Assembly: GCA_900548675.1 (NCBI GenBank)
Contig: URLJ01000027.1
Coordinates: 1 to 23,888, forward strand
Direction of reading: 5' to 3'
Source: an uncultured Mollicutes bacterium
GTDB lineage: Bacteria > Bacillota_I > Bacilli_A > ML615J-28 > CAG-313
DNA: 23,888 nucleotides
Below, in pieces: positions 1 through 7,379 of this stretch. The notes beneath the pieces were generated by a model, which made no database searches, was not told where the DNA came from, and was given only the letters and a program-made list of their open reading frames with translations. The stretch's first letter is position 1. Every line of letters starts with the position of its first letter. The position numbers and the translations under genes are program-made.

Positions 1-63
1 AAAAATCCTATTGAAAAACGTAATGAATTAATAAATTTAGGTTATACACATTATAACATATAG
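1..63 (+). CDS. 3' end of an unidentified upstream gene (partial)
   Basis: An open frame runs from base 1 to a TAG at 61–63 and encodes the last 20 residues of a protein, ending in ELINLGYTHYNI. The codon choice and mildly basic, hydrophilic composition look like the tail of a real protein, but this is too little to identify a family. A six-base inverted repeat (GTTATA/TATAAC, 41–57) followed by a T-rich run at 64–77 lies at its end. The product is unknown. Confidence 0.5.
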   Translation, partial: KNPIEKRNELINLGYTHYNI

Positions 64-78
64 ATTTTTTTCTTTTTT
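41..78 (+). terminator. Weak possible terminator after the partial gene
   Basis: GTTATA (41–46) and TATAAC (52–57) can pair around a five-base loop, and a T-rich run follows at 64–77. The stem is short, nearly all A–T, and separated from the T tract by six bases, so this is only a suggestion. Confidence 0.25.
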
Positions 79-121
79 AATTTTGGTCTCACATCATTGA
101 CAAATCAACATATGCGACAAA

Positions 122-132
122 GTGCTAAGCAC
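122..132. repeat. Small palindrome upstream of the MATE promoter
   Basis: GTGCT-A-AGCAC is a perfect 11-base palindrome at 122–132. It sits about 25 bases upstream of the extended -10 element of the MATE gene, where an activator or repressor could bind. No known operator family is recognised, and such short palindromes occur by chance. Confidence 0.25.
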
Positions 133-157
133 ATTATGGGAAAAAAAGTCGATAAAG

Positions 158-166
158 TGATATAAT
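158..166 (+). promoter_or_regulatory. Extended -10 promoter of the MATE gene
   Basis: TGA followed directly by a perfect TATAAT (161–166) forms an extended -10 element 22 bases before the MATE start codon. There is no good -35 hexamer at the usual spacing (138–143 is GGGAAA), which is common for TGn-type promoters. Start-proximal position and sequence are seen; activity is inferred. Confidence 0.55.
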
Positions 167-188
167 TAATAAGATTGTGAGGTAATAT

Positions 189-1616
189 ATGGAAATATCA
201 AAGAGTGATAAGCAATATAGGATCTTAAACGAAAAGAATATTTTAAAGGGTATTTTTATTTTAGCATTACCCATTATGCTAAATAACGTGTTAAAATCTC
301 TCCACGATATGGTTGATATAATCGTGGTTGGTAATATGAATCAAGATCTTAGCATCATAACAGCACAAAAAGCAGCGATAGGCTTTGTTGGTCCAGTTAT
401 ATCGATTTGTCAGGCTTTAGCGCTTGGTTTGATGACCGCGGGTTTGGCTTTAATGAGTCAGTATATCGGGGCTGGTGCTAAAGATAAATCTCAAAAAACT
501 AGTACACAGTTATTATTAATATCGATAATTATCGGAATAGTTATAAACATTGTACTATATTTTGGATCCCCCACGGTATTAAAATTGATGAGGGCACTGC
601 CAGAAGTGTATGATCCAGCATTAAGGTATTTGCGGATAAGATCGTTTGAAATGGTTAGCCTTTTTATATTCTTTTCATATCAAGCTTCTAGACAATCGCT
701 TGGTGACACAATTAGACCTGTTATATGGAATATAATATCAATTTTTGTTAATTTAGTTTTGACAATTGTATTAGTAATGGTGTTTAATATGGATTTATCA
801 GGAGCCGCAATAGCAACTGTCATTGCTAATTGGTGTATTGTTCCGGCTTGTCTTGTCAGTATGATAAAAAGTAAGCAAAACAAACTAGTTTTAAAGGAGC
901 TAACCCCTAATATTAAATATTCTAAAAAAATATTTAAACTAGGTATTCCTGCAGCATTAAGTCAAGCCTTTACATCGCTGGGATTTGTTATAATTAATAC
1001 GATGATGTCATCTTATGCGGGAATGACGAAAGATATTTTGAGTGGAATAACGACTTGCAATAGAATCAATTCCCTTCTCCTCTTTCCTGCTATGGGTGTT
1101 GGAACAGTTTTAGCAACTTTCGTTGGTCAAAACATTGGCGCTGGTAACATAAAAAGAGCTAAAATGTCATTTTTATCAGCATTATTATTGTCGTTGATGA
1201 TATCAGTTTTAGGATCACTTTTGATGCTACCTTTTCGTTCAACTATCGCATCTTTATTAGGTGCAAGAGGTGAAGAACTTGCACTTTGTGATAGATATTT
1301 ATTATATCTCCTTTTAGGATTACCTCTAATGAGTATTTTTCAATGTTTTAATGGATGTTTTCAAGGGGCAGGTCGAACTGATTTATCATTAGTTCTTTCA
1401 ACTTCACGTTTATGGATTATGAGAGTCCCTGTTCTCTTTTTGATGTTGTTTGTGTTCGACATGGGGGTAAAGTCTGTTTGGATTTGTATGAATATAAGTA
1501 ACTTTGGAGCTTTTTTTATGGGATGCATTTTGTATGCATTGGTTGATTTCAAACCACGTATTACAAATACTAAAAAAATTATTGAAGAAGAAGGTAAACA
1601 ATATGGCACACAATAA
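189..1616 (+). CDS. MATE family multidrug/cation antiporter
   Basis: Polytopic membrane protein of 475 residues, the normal size for MATE transporters, which exchange organic cations, drugs or metabolites for Na+ or H+ across the plasma membrane. It has the two-fold repeat of the family: about six hydrophobic helices from residue 20, and a second set starting near residue 250 with the internal-repeat sequence FKLGIPAALSQAF. The first half carries LALPIMLNNVLKSLHDMVD, typical of the MATE first helix. The start ATG follows GTGAGG at 177–182. Its last 14 bases overlap trmL, so the two are translated from one message. The substrate cannot be told from sequence, and the closest subgroup (NorM, DinF or MepA) is uncertain. 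Confidence 0.9.
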   Translation: MEISKSDKQYRILNEKNILKGIFILALPIMLNNVLKSLHDMVDIIVVGNMNQDLSIITAQKAAIGFVGPVISICQALALGLMTAGLALMSQYIGAGAKDKSQKTSTQLLLISIIIGIVINIVLYFGSPTVLKLMRALPEVYDPALRYLRIRSFEMVSLFIFFSYQASRQSLGDTIRPVIWNIISIFVNLVLTIVLVMVFNMDLSGAAIATVIANWCIVPACLVSMIKSKQNKLVLKELTPNIKYSKKIFKLGIPAALSQAFTSLGFVIINTMMSSYAGMTKDILSGITTCNRINSLLLFPAMGVGTVLATFVGQNIGAGNIKRAKMSFLSALLLSLMISVLGSLLMLPFRSTIASLLGARGEELALCDRYLLYLLLGLPLMSIFQCFNGCFQGAGRTDLSLVLSTSRLWIMRVPVLFLMLFVFDMGVKSVWICMNISNFGAFFMGCILYALVDFKPRITNTKKIIEEEGKQYGTQ

Positions 1617-2127
1617 TATTGTTTTATATGAACCAGAAATTCCTCAGAATTCTGGTAATATAATGAGAACTTGCGCTGGAACTAATACGCGTCTACATTT
1701 TATTAAACCTTTAGGGTTTTCACTAGATGATGCACACTTAAAACGATGTGCTGTTAATTATTTGCCAAATGTGGATTTTGTTGTTTACGAAAATTGGGAG
1801 GACTTTTTAAGCAAAAATGCGGGTAAAGGCAAAATGTATTTTTTAACGAGATACGGAATGAAAACACCTCACGCACTTAATTTATCTGATCCAAATGGTG
1901 AATATTATTTTGTCATTGGAAAAGAATCGACAGGTGTTCCAAAAGAAATCTTAAGAGAGCACTTAGAAGATTGTATTAGAATTCCCACGAATGATAAAAT
2001 AAGATCGCTAAACATCAGTAATGTAGCAGCTGTTTGTATTTTTGAAGCACTTCGTCAACAAGATTATAATGATTTAGACCGTTTTGAGCCTGAAACACTT
2101 AAAGGAAAAGATTGGCTCTTAAAATAA
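1603..2127 (+). CDS. trmL: tRNA (cytidine(34)-2'-O)-methyltransferase TrmL
   Basis: SPOUT-class RNA 2'-O-methyltransferase of 174 residues. The TrmL family methylates the ribose of wobble base 34 in certain leucine tRNAs, using S-adenosylmethionine. Visible family motifs are the N-terminal PEIPQNSGNIMRTCAG, the central FVIGKESTGVPKEI (motif 2 of the knot) and the C-terminal IPTNDKIRSLNISNVAA, which builds the trefoil knot binding the cofactor. The frame is open upstream to 1504, but the ATG at 1603, preceded by AAGGT (1591–1595), gives the family's normal N-terminus. The gene starts inside the 3' end of the MATE gene (14-base overlap), suggesting translational coupling. Confidence 0.93.
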   Translation: MAHNNIVLYEPEIPQNSGNIMRTCAGTNTRLHFIKPLGFSLDDAHLKRCAVNYLPNVDFVVYENWEDFLSKNAGKGKMYFLTRYGMKTPHALNLSDPNGEYYFVIGKESTGVPKEILREHLEDCIRIPTNDKIRSLNISNVAAVCIFEALRQQDYNDLDRFEPETLKGKDWLLK

Positions 2128-2150
2128 ATTATGATTTTTGATTTTTAAAG

Positions 2151-2156
2151 TATAAT
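2151..2156 (+). promoter_or_regulatory. Candidate -10 element of the 58-codon gene
   Basis: A perfect TATAAT lies 22 bases before the small gene's ATG. The best -35 candidate, TTATGA at 2129–2134 with a 16-base spacer, matches only three of six consensus positions. The gene may therefore also be read from the MATE–trmL message. Confidence 0.4.
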
Positions 2157-2177
2157 ATTAATAAAGGAGATTATACA

Positions 2178-2354
2178 ATGAGTCAAAAACCTAAAAAAGA
2201 TTTTAAAAATACTTCTATAAATAAGAATGTCGATTTTGCGAACGATATATCGACACAACTATATATCGATGCTCGCGAACGTTATGATTATTTAATAAGA
2301 GAAAGTAACGATGAGCGTAAATGCTCAAAAGAACACAATAATGAGGAGAGTTAA
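2178..2354 (+). CDS. Small hydrophilic protein, 58 residues, unknown function
   Basis: A short gene in the trmL–kinase interval. It has a near-perfect ribosome binding site (AAAGGAGAT, 2163–2171) seven bases before an ATG, a TATAAT at 2151–2156, and a hairpin terminator that begins just before its stop codon. Those three signals together support real expression. The protein is soluble, very lysine-rich at the N-terminus (MSQKPKKDFK) and mixed-charge at the C-terminus (RESNDERKCSKEHNNEES). It has one cysteine, no membrane segment and no signal peptide. I do not recognise the family. It could be a lineage-specific regulator or a small RNA- or protein-binding factor, but nothing in the sequence decides this. 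Confidence 0.65.
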   Translation: MSQKPKKDFKNTSINKNVDFANDISTQLYIDARERYDYLIRESNDERKCSKEHNNEES

Positions 2355-2373
2355 TGGAAATTAACTCTTTTTT
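2347..2373 (+). terminator. Intrinsic terminator overlapping the small gene's stop codon
   Basis: AGAGTTAA (2347–2354) pairs perfectly with TTAACTCT (2361–2368) around a six-base loop, followed by a T run to 2373. The TAA stop of the 58-codon gene (2352–2354) is part of the left arm. Confidence 0.8.
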
Positions 2374-2432
2374 ATATTCTTTATTATTAACTGCTTGTTA
2401 AAAAATAAATAATACTGTCCAAAAAAGTCACA

Positions 2433-2461
2433 TTGAATTAGAATATGCATATAAATAAAAT
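2433..2461 (+). promoter_or_regulatory. Sigma-A-type promoter of the NahK-like kinase gene
   Basis: TTGAAT (2433–2438), a 17-base spacer and TAAAAT (2456–2461) lie 26 bases before the kinase ATG. Both hexamers match consensus at five of six and four of six positions respectively, with ideal spacing. Confidence 0.55.
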
Positions 2462-2487
2462 GAGTGTTAGTTTGTGAGGGATGTTAA

Positions 2488-3573
2488 ATGGAAATTATAA
2501 AAGAGATAGCTAATAATTTTCAATTAGATGGTTATGTTGTCGATGTTAAAAAACAAGATAATGGCTTGATAAATCAAACTTATGTCGTTACAACGAGTAC
2601 TCATAAAAAATACATCATTCAAAAAATAAATACATTTGTATTTGAAAACCCATATCAAATAATGGAGAACATAAAAATAATAGTAGAACATCTTGAAAGA
2701 AAGAAAACTAATAGGCAGACTTTAAAAATTATAAAAACACTAGATGGAAAATGTATATATAATTATGGTGGTGGATTTTATCGATGTTACAATTATATCG
2801 TAAATAGTATTAGTTATCAAGTTCCAGCAGATTACAATATATTAAGTGAAGCAGGGAAATGCATTGGTGATTTCCAGGCTAATTTGATTGACTTAGACGG
2901 TTCAAAAATAAAAAATGTTTTTTGTAATTTTCATAATACGCCATTTAGATTTGATTTATTACGAGCATCATATCACAAAGTAAGTGGCAAGAGAAGAGAT
3001 ATAGGCTGCAAATTATATGAAAAAATAAAAGATGAAAATAGGAAATTTTCCATTATCGAAAGAAACATTGAAAAGGGTAATATTCCAAAAAGAATTACGC
3101 ATAATGATACGAAATTAAATAATATCATGTTTGATGAAACAACGAACAAGGCGTTATGTATGATAGACCTTGATACGGTTATGGAAGGATCGGTTCTATA
3201 CGATTTTGGCGATGCTTTAAGAATTGCGGCATCAGCCGTCTCAGAAGATGAGAAAGATGTTTCAAAGATAAATTTTGACACTAAGGCTTATTGTTATTTT
3301 TTAATTGGATACCTTTCTAAAATGTGTAAATATCTGAATACTGAAGAAAAAAAACATCTTGTTGATAGTATATACGTGATTACAATGGAATGTTCAATTC
3401 GTTTTTTAACGGATTACTTTGATGGTGATGTTTATTTTGAAACAAAATATGAAAATCATAATTTAGATCGGGCAATTAATCAGTACTATTTAGCACAAAA
3501 TATTAAAAGTAAAGAACCAGTTTTGTTAAAATTAACTAAAAGTTTATTAAATCACTTTGAAAAATATTGCTAA
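2488..3573 (+). CDS. Aminoglycoside-phosphotransferase-fold kinase, N-acetylhexosamine 1-kinase (NahK)-like
   Basis: Cytosolic small-molecule kinase of 361 residues with the APH/choline-kinase fold. The N-terminal lobe carries NGLINQTYVV and YIIQKIN (likely ATP-binding lysine). The catalytic loop is HNDTKLNN with Asp207 and Asn212, and the metal-binding motif is IDLDTVMEGSVLYDFGD with Asp227. The combined pattern HNDTK...IDLDTVM...YDFGD and the length match the NahK group, which phosphorylates the anomeric position of GlcNAc/GalNAc in bifidobacterial mucin-sugar use. The start ATG follows GTGAGGG at 2474–2480. It has its own promoter, and no lacto-N-biose phosphorylase or sugar transporter lies beside it, so the true substrate (hexosamine, homoserine or another sugar) remains open. 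Confidence 0.75.
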   Translation: MEIIKEIANNFQLDGYVVDVKKQDNGLINQTYVVTTSTHKKYIIQKINTFVFENPYQIMENIKIIVEHLERKKTNRQTLKIIKTLDGKCIYNYGGGFYRCYNYIVNSISYQVPADYNILSEAGKCIGDFQANLIDLDGSKIKNVFCNFHNTPFRFDLLRASYHKVSGKRRDIGCKLYEKIKDENRKFSIIERNIEKGNIPKRITHNDTKLNNIMFDETTNKALCMIDLDTVMEGSVLYDFGDALRIAASAVSEDEKDVSKINFDTKAYCYFLIGYLSKMCKYLNTEEKKHLVDSIYVITMECSIRFLTDYFDGDVYFETKYENHNLDRAINQYYLAQNIKSKEPVLLKLTKSLLNHFEKYC

Positions 3574-3597
3574 AAAGTAATTAATATGTGATTTGAT

Positions 3598-3626
3598 TTG
3601 AAAAAAAGTCTCACATGTAGTATAAT
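3598..3626 (+). promoter_or_regulatory. Strong sigma-A-type promoter of the lipoprotein gene
   Basis: TTGAAA (3598–3603), exactly 17 bases, then a perfect TATAAT (3621–3626), 30 bases before the ATG at 3657. Because only 26 bases separate the lipoprotein gene from nusB with no terminator between, this promoter may also drive the nusB–recN genes. Confidence 0.8.
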
Positions 3627-3656
3627 AGTATAAAGAATAAGATAAAGGAGCTTTGT

Positions 3657-5207
3657 ATGAAGAAAAAGTTTTTTGTACGTATACTAATAATGGGGCTTTT
3701 TTTATTGTTTCCCATCGCTTTAACAAGTTGTGAATTTATTCCTGGCGAACCTTCTAAGGTATTACCAAAAGAAGATTTTGAAATTTCTCCGTATTTTTGT
3801 GACGGAATGGTGCTACAACAAAAGGAAATGGTGACAATTAAAGGTAAAACAGAAGCTTCTGTAACTATGAAAGTTTCTTTATATCGTAATGAATTTGAAT
3901 ATAAGAGTATTACTAATATCGCTAATGACAAAGGTGATTTCATACTTAGTTTTGAAGCTCCTAAGGCCAGTAAAGATGTTTACCGTATGGAAATTAACGA
4001 TGGAGTTCATAAGAAAGTTTTTAAAAACGTTCATTTTGGTGACGTTTATGTTGTTTGTGGTGAAGGATACCTAAGTAGCCCGACTTATGAAAAAGATAAA
4101 GATAGTTTTACGATATCTTCTTATACGGCATTCTATCAAAATGGTGAATGGATAACTGAAAATAAAGAAAATAATGTTATAAGTGAGTTTGTTTTTAGAT
4201 TTGCCAGAAAACTTGCCGATAAAGAAAATTTACCAATTGGGGTTGTTGTGGCTGTTGCTGATAGTGCCCATATCGATTCGTGGTTAAGTCCTAAATTAAT
4301 AGCTGATAACAAAAGAGTTAATGATTTTCTAACAAGTGAGCATCGTTTATTAGAATTATCCAATGGCTATTATGAAGACTATGATACAATGTCATCTTTA
4401 TTTTTGCAGGTCTTGGAAATTGCATCAGAATTTAACACAAAAGCATTAATCTGGAATCAAGGCGAAACGAACTTCGATAATAAAAAATTTACATCTGAAA
4501 AAGATATTGCAAAGTATGCTTCAGAATACCAATATGTTTTATTAAAATTAATCGAACAGTTTTATGAACAATTTAATAATTCAAATATTTTGATTCTTCA
4601 AAGCGCCTCGTCAGATAAAACGTATATGCCATATTTACGTAACCTTCAAGCTATTTCTTCTTATTATTATAATTATGTAAATTTGATTACTACATATGAT
4701 TTGAATGAAATGATAACGAAAGATGTAAGTACTGAGTCGCTTGAAGAGAAAGAAATAGAAGAAGAATCAGATAAAAATGATTATATTCTTGGTGATGTTT
4801 CAATTGATAAGGTAATATCAAGAGTTGTTAAAGTGCTTCATGCTACTATATATAAGAAAATCAATGGTTATTTACCTCCATCGTATATTAATTCTATATA
4901 CGATACTAAATACATTCATTTAACCTTTTCCAATGCTGCAAACTTAATTTCTCAAGGGAATAATGCTATTGTTGTTAAAGATATCGATGGTAATATAATT
5001 GATACAAATGTATATTTTGATGGTAATTGGATACTAATTGAATTACCTAAAGATATTATTGATGAAGAGACAAATGAAGTCATCAAAGCACCGATTATAA
5101 AAGAGATTTCTTACGGTCAAGATGCAGATATTACATACAATATCATTGTAAACGAACAAGGTATTCCTATCGTTCCTTTTCGAATAAATGTCACAAATTA
5201 TCAATAA
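3657..5207 (+). CDS. Lipoprotein with degenerate sialate O-acetylesterase (SGNH/SASA) fold
   Basis: A 516-residue exported lipoprotein: basic N-terminus, hydrophobic stretch and lipobox LTSC with lipidated Cys25. The body resembles sialate O-acetylesterases: a beta domain with CDGMVLQQ (residues 48–55), the block-I region FGDVYVVCGEGY (127–138), PIGVVVAVADSAHIDSWLS (193–211), the block WNQGETN (266–272), and a C-terminal PIVPFRINV. In active members block I reads CSGQSNM; aligning GDVWL with GDVYV puts Gly137 in place of the nucleophilic serine. No DxxHP motif is visible in the later helical region, so it probably binds a ligand rather than hydrolysing it. The start ATG follows AAAGGAGC. It lies directly upstream of nusB. 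The fold call is fairly firm; the role is unknown. Confidence 0.75.
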   Translation: MKKKFFVRILIMGLFLLFPIALTSCEFIPGEPSKVLPKEDFEISPYFCDGMVLQQKEMVTIKGKTEASVTMKVSLYRNEFEYKSITNIANDKGDFILSFEAPKASKDVYRMEINDGVHKKVFKNVHFGDVYVVCGEGYLSSPTYEKDKDSFTISSYTAFYQNGEWITENKENNVISEFVFRFARKLADKENLPIGVVVAVADSAHIDSWLSPKLIADNKRVNDFLTSEHRLLELSNGYYEDYDTMSSLFLQVLEIASEFNTKALIWNQGETNFDNKKFTSEKDIAKYASEYQYVLLKLIEQFYEQFNNSNILILQSASSDKTYMPYLRNLQAISSYYYNYVNLITTYDLNEMITKDVSTESLEEKEIEEESDKNDYILGDVSIDKVISRVVKVLHATIYKKINGYLPPSYINSIYDTKYIHLTFSNAANLISQGNNAIVVKDIDGNIIDTNVYFDGNWILIELPKDIIDEETNEVIKAPIIKEISYGQDADITYNIIVNEQGIPIVPFRINVTNYQ

Positions 5208-5233
5208 AATAAATAAAAAATGAGGAAAAAAAT

Positions 5234-5710
5234 ATGAACCGACATCAATCACGAATTTGTGCTATGAAAATACTATATGAATTAGATATTAACTCTATAA
5301 ATAATGAAGAACAATTGGTTGATTTAGACAAAGCTTTACAACAAATTCCATTTGTCCTCGATCCTGATTTTGTTTTTGGCGAAAATCAAGAAAATGATGC
5401 TTTAATGGTTGAAGTTTTAAACAAAACTGAATTCGCTCGCATGCTAGTTACAACCGTTGTAACTAATTTAGAAAAAATTGATAATACAATATCCAAAGCT
5501 TTGGTTGATTGGACGATTGATAGACTATCATACGTAGATAGAGCAATCATTAGAATTGCGGTGGCTGAAATGTTATATACGGATTTAGCTCATCATATAA
5601 TTATTAATGAAGCAATTGAAATTACTAAAGAATATAGTAATTTAGAAGATGAAGCACAATCGCGTTTTACAAACAAATTACTTGACAGCATAAGTGCAGG
5701 TTTGAAATAA
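5234..5710 (+). CDS. nusB: Transcription antitermination factor NusB
   Basis: All-helical RNA-binding protein of 158 residues that, with NusE (ribosomal protein S10), binds boxA of rRNA leaders and lets RNA polymerase read through. The N-terminus NRHQSRICAMKILYELD is the family's first helix. The C-terminal half has IDRLSYVDRAIIRIAVAEMLY and INEAIEITKEYSNLEDEAQSRFTNKLLDSI, the most conserved NusB region. The ATG follows TGAGG at 5221–5225. Its stop TAA shares one base with the xseA start (TAATG), so the two are translationally coupled. In Bacillus, folD lies between nusB and xseA; here it is absent. Confidence 0.95.
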   Translation: MNRHQSRICAMKILYELDINSINNEEQLVDLDKALQQIPFVLDPDFVFGENQENDALMVEVLNKTEFARMLVTTVVTNLEKIDNTISKALVDWTIDRLSYVDRAIIRIAVAEMLYTDLAHHIIINEAIEITKEYSNLEDEAQSRFTNKLLDSISAGLK

Positions 5711-7152
5711 TGGCTAATAACGAATCAATTGATTATGAGTTTAGAAATGCCCGTTTTTTGACGGTATCATCGCTCAATCGTTATATAAATTACAAATTTG
5801 ATATTGATGTTCACCTTAAAGATGTTTATTTGAAGGGAGAAATTTCAAATTTTAAACGTTCTGGAAAACATATGTATTTTTCAATAAAAGATGAATATAG
5901 CGAAATAAATGCTATCATTTTTTATCCCTATACGGAAAATTTAACATTTGAACCACGTGATGGTATGTTAATTCAAGTCTTGGGTAGTATCAAGGTATAT
6001 GAGAAAAAAGGAAATTATGCCATCGTTATCCGTAAAGCGGTTGAGGATGGACTTGGTTTACTTTATCAGGAATATTTAATTTTAAAAGATAAACTTCAAA
6101 AAGAAGGCTTATTTGATAATAAATTCAAAAAAGATATTCCTCCTTATCCTATGAAAGTTGCGGTTATAACATCTGCTACAGGTGATGCTATTCACGATAT
6201 TATATCAACTTTTAATAGACGTTTACCGCTCGCGAAAATTACTCTTTTTCCAGCCCTTGTACAAGGGGAGTTTGCCGCTAGGGATTTAGTTAGAGCCTTA
6301 AAAGAAGTGTATCAAAACCCTGTTTACGATGTTTTGATAATAGGTCGTGGTGGCGGGAGCTTTGAGGATTTATCTTGTTTCAATGATGAAGAACTTGCCA
6401 GAACATTATTTGCCAGTCCTATTCCAACAGTATCTGCAATAGGTCATGAGGCAGATTATACGATTTGCGATTTTATTGCTTCAATGCGTGCTCCAACCCC
6501 AACAGGAGCAGCGATGTTACTTACAAAGAATAAGGAAGATTTGTATCACGCTATTTTGTTAGATGAAAACAGAATGAATAATGCTTTCTTAAGTATACTG
6601 AGAACGCATTATGACATATTAAGAAAGTTTCGTGAAGCATATGTCTTAAGTAAACCTGATAGGTTATTTGAACGATATACTTATAATTACTATAATCTTA
6701 CAGATAAACTCGTTAAATTATCACCAACATTAACAATAGGTTATAAGTACGAGCAATTAGGACAATTAGAAAAACGATTAAACAATGCTGTATACAACGT
6801 TTATAAGCATAGTGCAATTAATTATGAAAATTGTACCCAAAGGTTAAAACCTCAACTTCTTGATGATATTTGTGACAAATTTTCTAAACAAGTTCTTAAT
6901 CTAGAAGATAAGGTAAATACAAATTATATCGATACCATTAATAAAAATGAATACACATTTAAGCAAACTATTAGCAAGATTGAAACCCTTAATCCCTTAT
7001 ACTTAATGGGAAAAGGCTACAGTATAGTTTACCAAGAAAACAAAATTATCGACCATATTGATAAAGTAAAAATGGACAAACCACTTTTGGTACTAATGAA
7101 TGGTGGTAATATTAAAGCTAATATTATAGAAAAAAATAAAAAAGAGGTCTAA
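5710..7152 (+). CDS. xseA: Exodeoxyribonuclease VII large subunit
   Basis: Catalytic subunit (480 residues) of exonuclease VII, a metal-independent nuclease that degrades single-stranded DNA from both ends in repair and mismatch correction. The first 100 or so residues form the OB fold (VYLKGEISNFKRSGKHMYFSIKD). The catalytic domain follows with KVAVITSATGDAIHDI, VLIIGRGGGSFEDLSCFNDE, VSAIGHEADYTICDFIA and RAPTPTGAAMLL, all standard. A long coiled-coil region occupies about residues 280–420, and the C-terminal KGYSIVYQ segment is present. Its start overlaps the nusB stop by one base, and one base separates its stop from xseB. Confidence 0.96.
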   Translation: MANNESIDYEFRNARFLTVSSLNRYINYKFDIDVHLKDVYLKGEISNFKRSGKHMYFSIKDEYSEINAIIFYPYTENLTFEPRDGMLIQVLGSIKVYEKKGNYAIVIRKAVEDGLGLLYQEYLILKDKLQKEGLFDNKFKKDIPPYPMKVAVITSATGDAIHDIISTFNRRLPLAKITLFPALVQGEFAARDLVRALKEVYQNPVYDVLIIGRGGGSFEDLSCFNDEELARTLFASPIPTVSAIGHEADYTICDFIASMRAPTPTGAAMLLTKNKEDLYHAILLDENRMNNAFLSILRTHYDILRKFREAYVLSKPDRLFERYTYNYYNLTDKLVKLSPTLTIGYKYEQLGQLEKRLNNAVYNVYKHSAINYENCTQRLKPQLLDDICDKFSKQVLNLEDKVNTNYIDTINKNEYTFKQTISKIETLNPLYLMGKGYSIVYQENKIIDHIDKVKMDKPLLVLMNGGNIKANIIEKNKKEV

Positions 7153-7153
7153 A

Positions 7154-7363
7154 ATGGAAAAAAAGAGTTTTGAAGATTTGATTAATGAATTGAGTAAAAT
7201 AGTAAACGACCTTGAAAGTGGTCAATTGACATTAGAAGAGTCTGTGGAAAAGTATAAAAAAGGAATGGAACTTAGTCTTGAATGTAAAAAAAGATTAGAA
7301 GAGGCAAAACAAGTAATTGTAACAAAAATGAATGAAGGAGAAGAAGTTCCATTTAAAAATTAA
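7154..7363 (+). CDS. xseB: Exodeoxyribonuclease VII small subunit
   Basis: A 69-residue helical hairpin protein that coats the coiled-coil of XseA in the exonuclease VII complex. It has the typical family order: SFEDLINELSKIVNDLESGQLTLEESVEKYKKGMEL followed by CKKRLEEAK is split here across two helices with the conserved LESGQLTLEES turn. The start lies one base after the xseA stop, with AGAGGT upstream acting as the ribosome binding site inside xseA. The next gene, dxs, begins 16 bases after its stop. Confidence 0.95.
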   Translation: MEKKSFEDLINELSKIVNDLESGQLTLEESVEKYKKGMELSLECKKRLEEAKQVIVTKMNEGEEVPFKN

Positions 7364-7379
7364 TGAGAAGGAGAAAGTT

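Noticed and set aside
97..102. Perfect TTGACA (-35-like) upstream of the MATE gene
   Set aside because: The TATAAT at 161–166 is 58 bases away and no -10 occurs at 16–18 bases, so it does not form a promoter.
1504..1602. Longer start for trmL within the MATE gene
   Set aside because: The added residues are a shifted reading of the MATE 3' end and are not part of the TrmL fold; ATG 1603 has a ribosome site.
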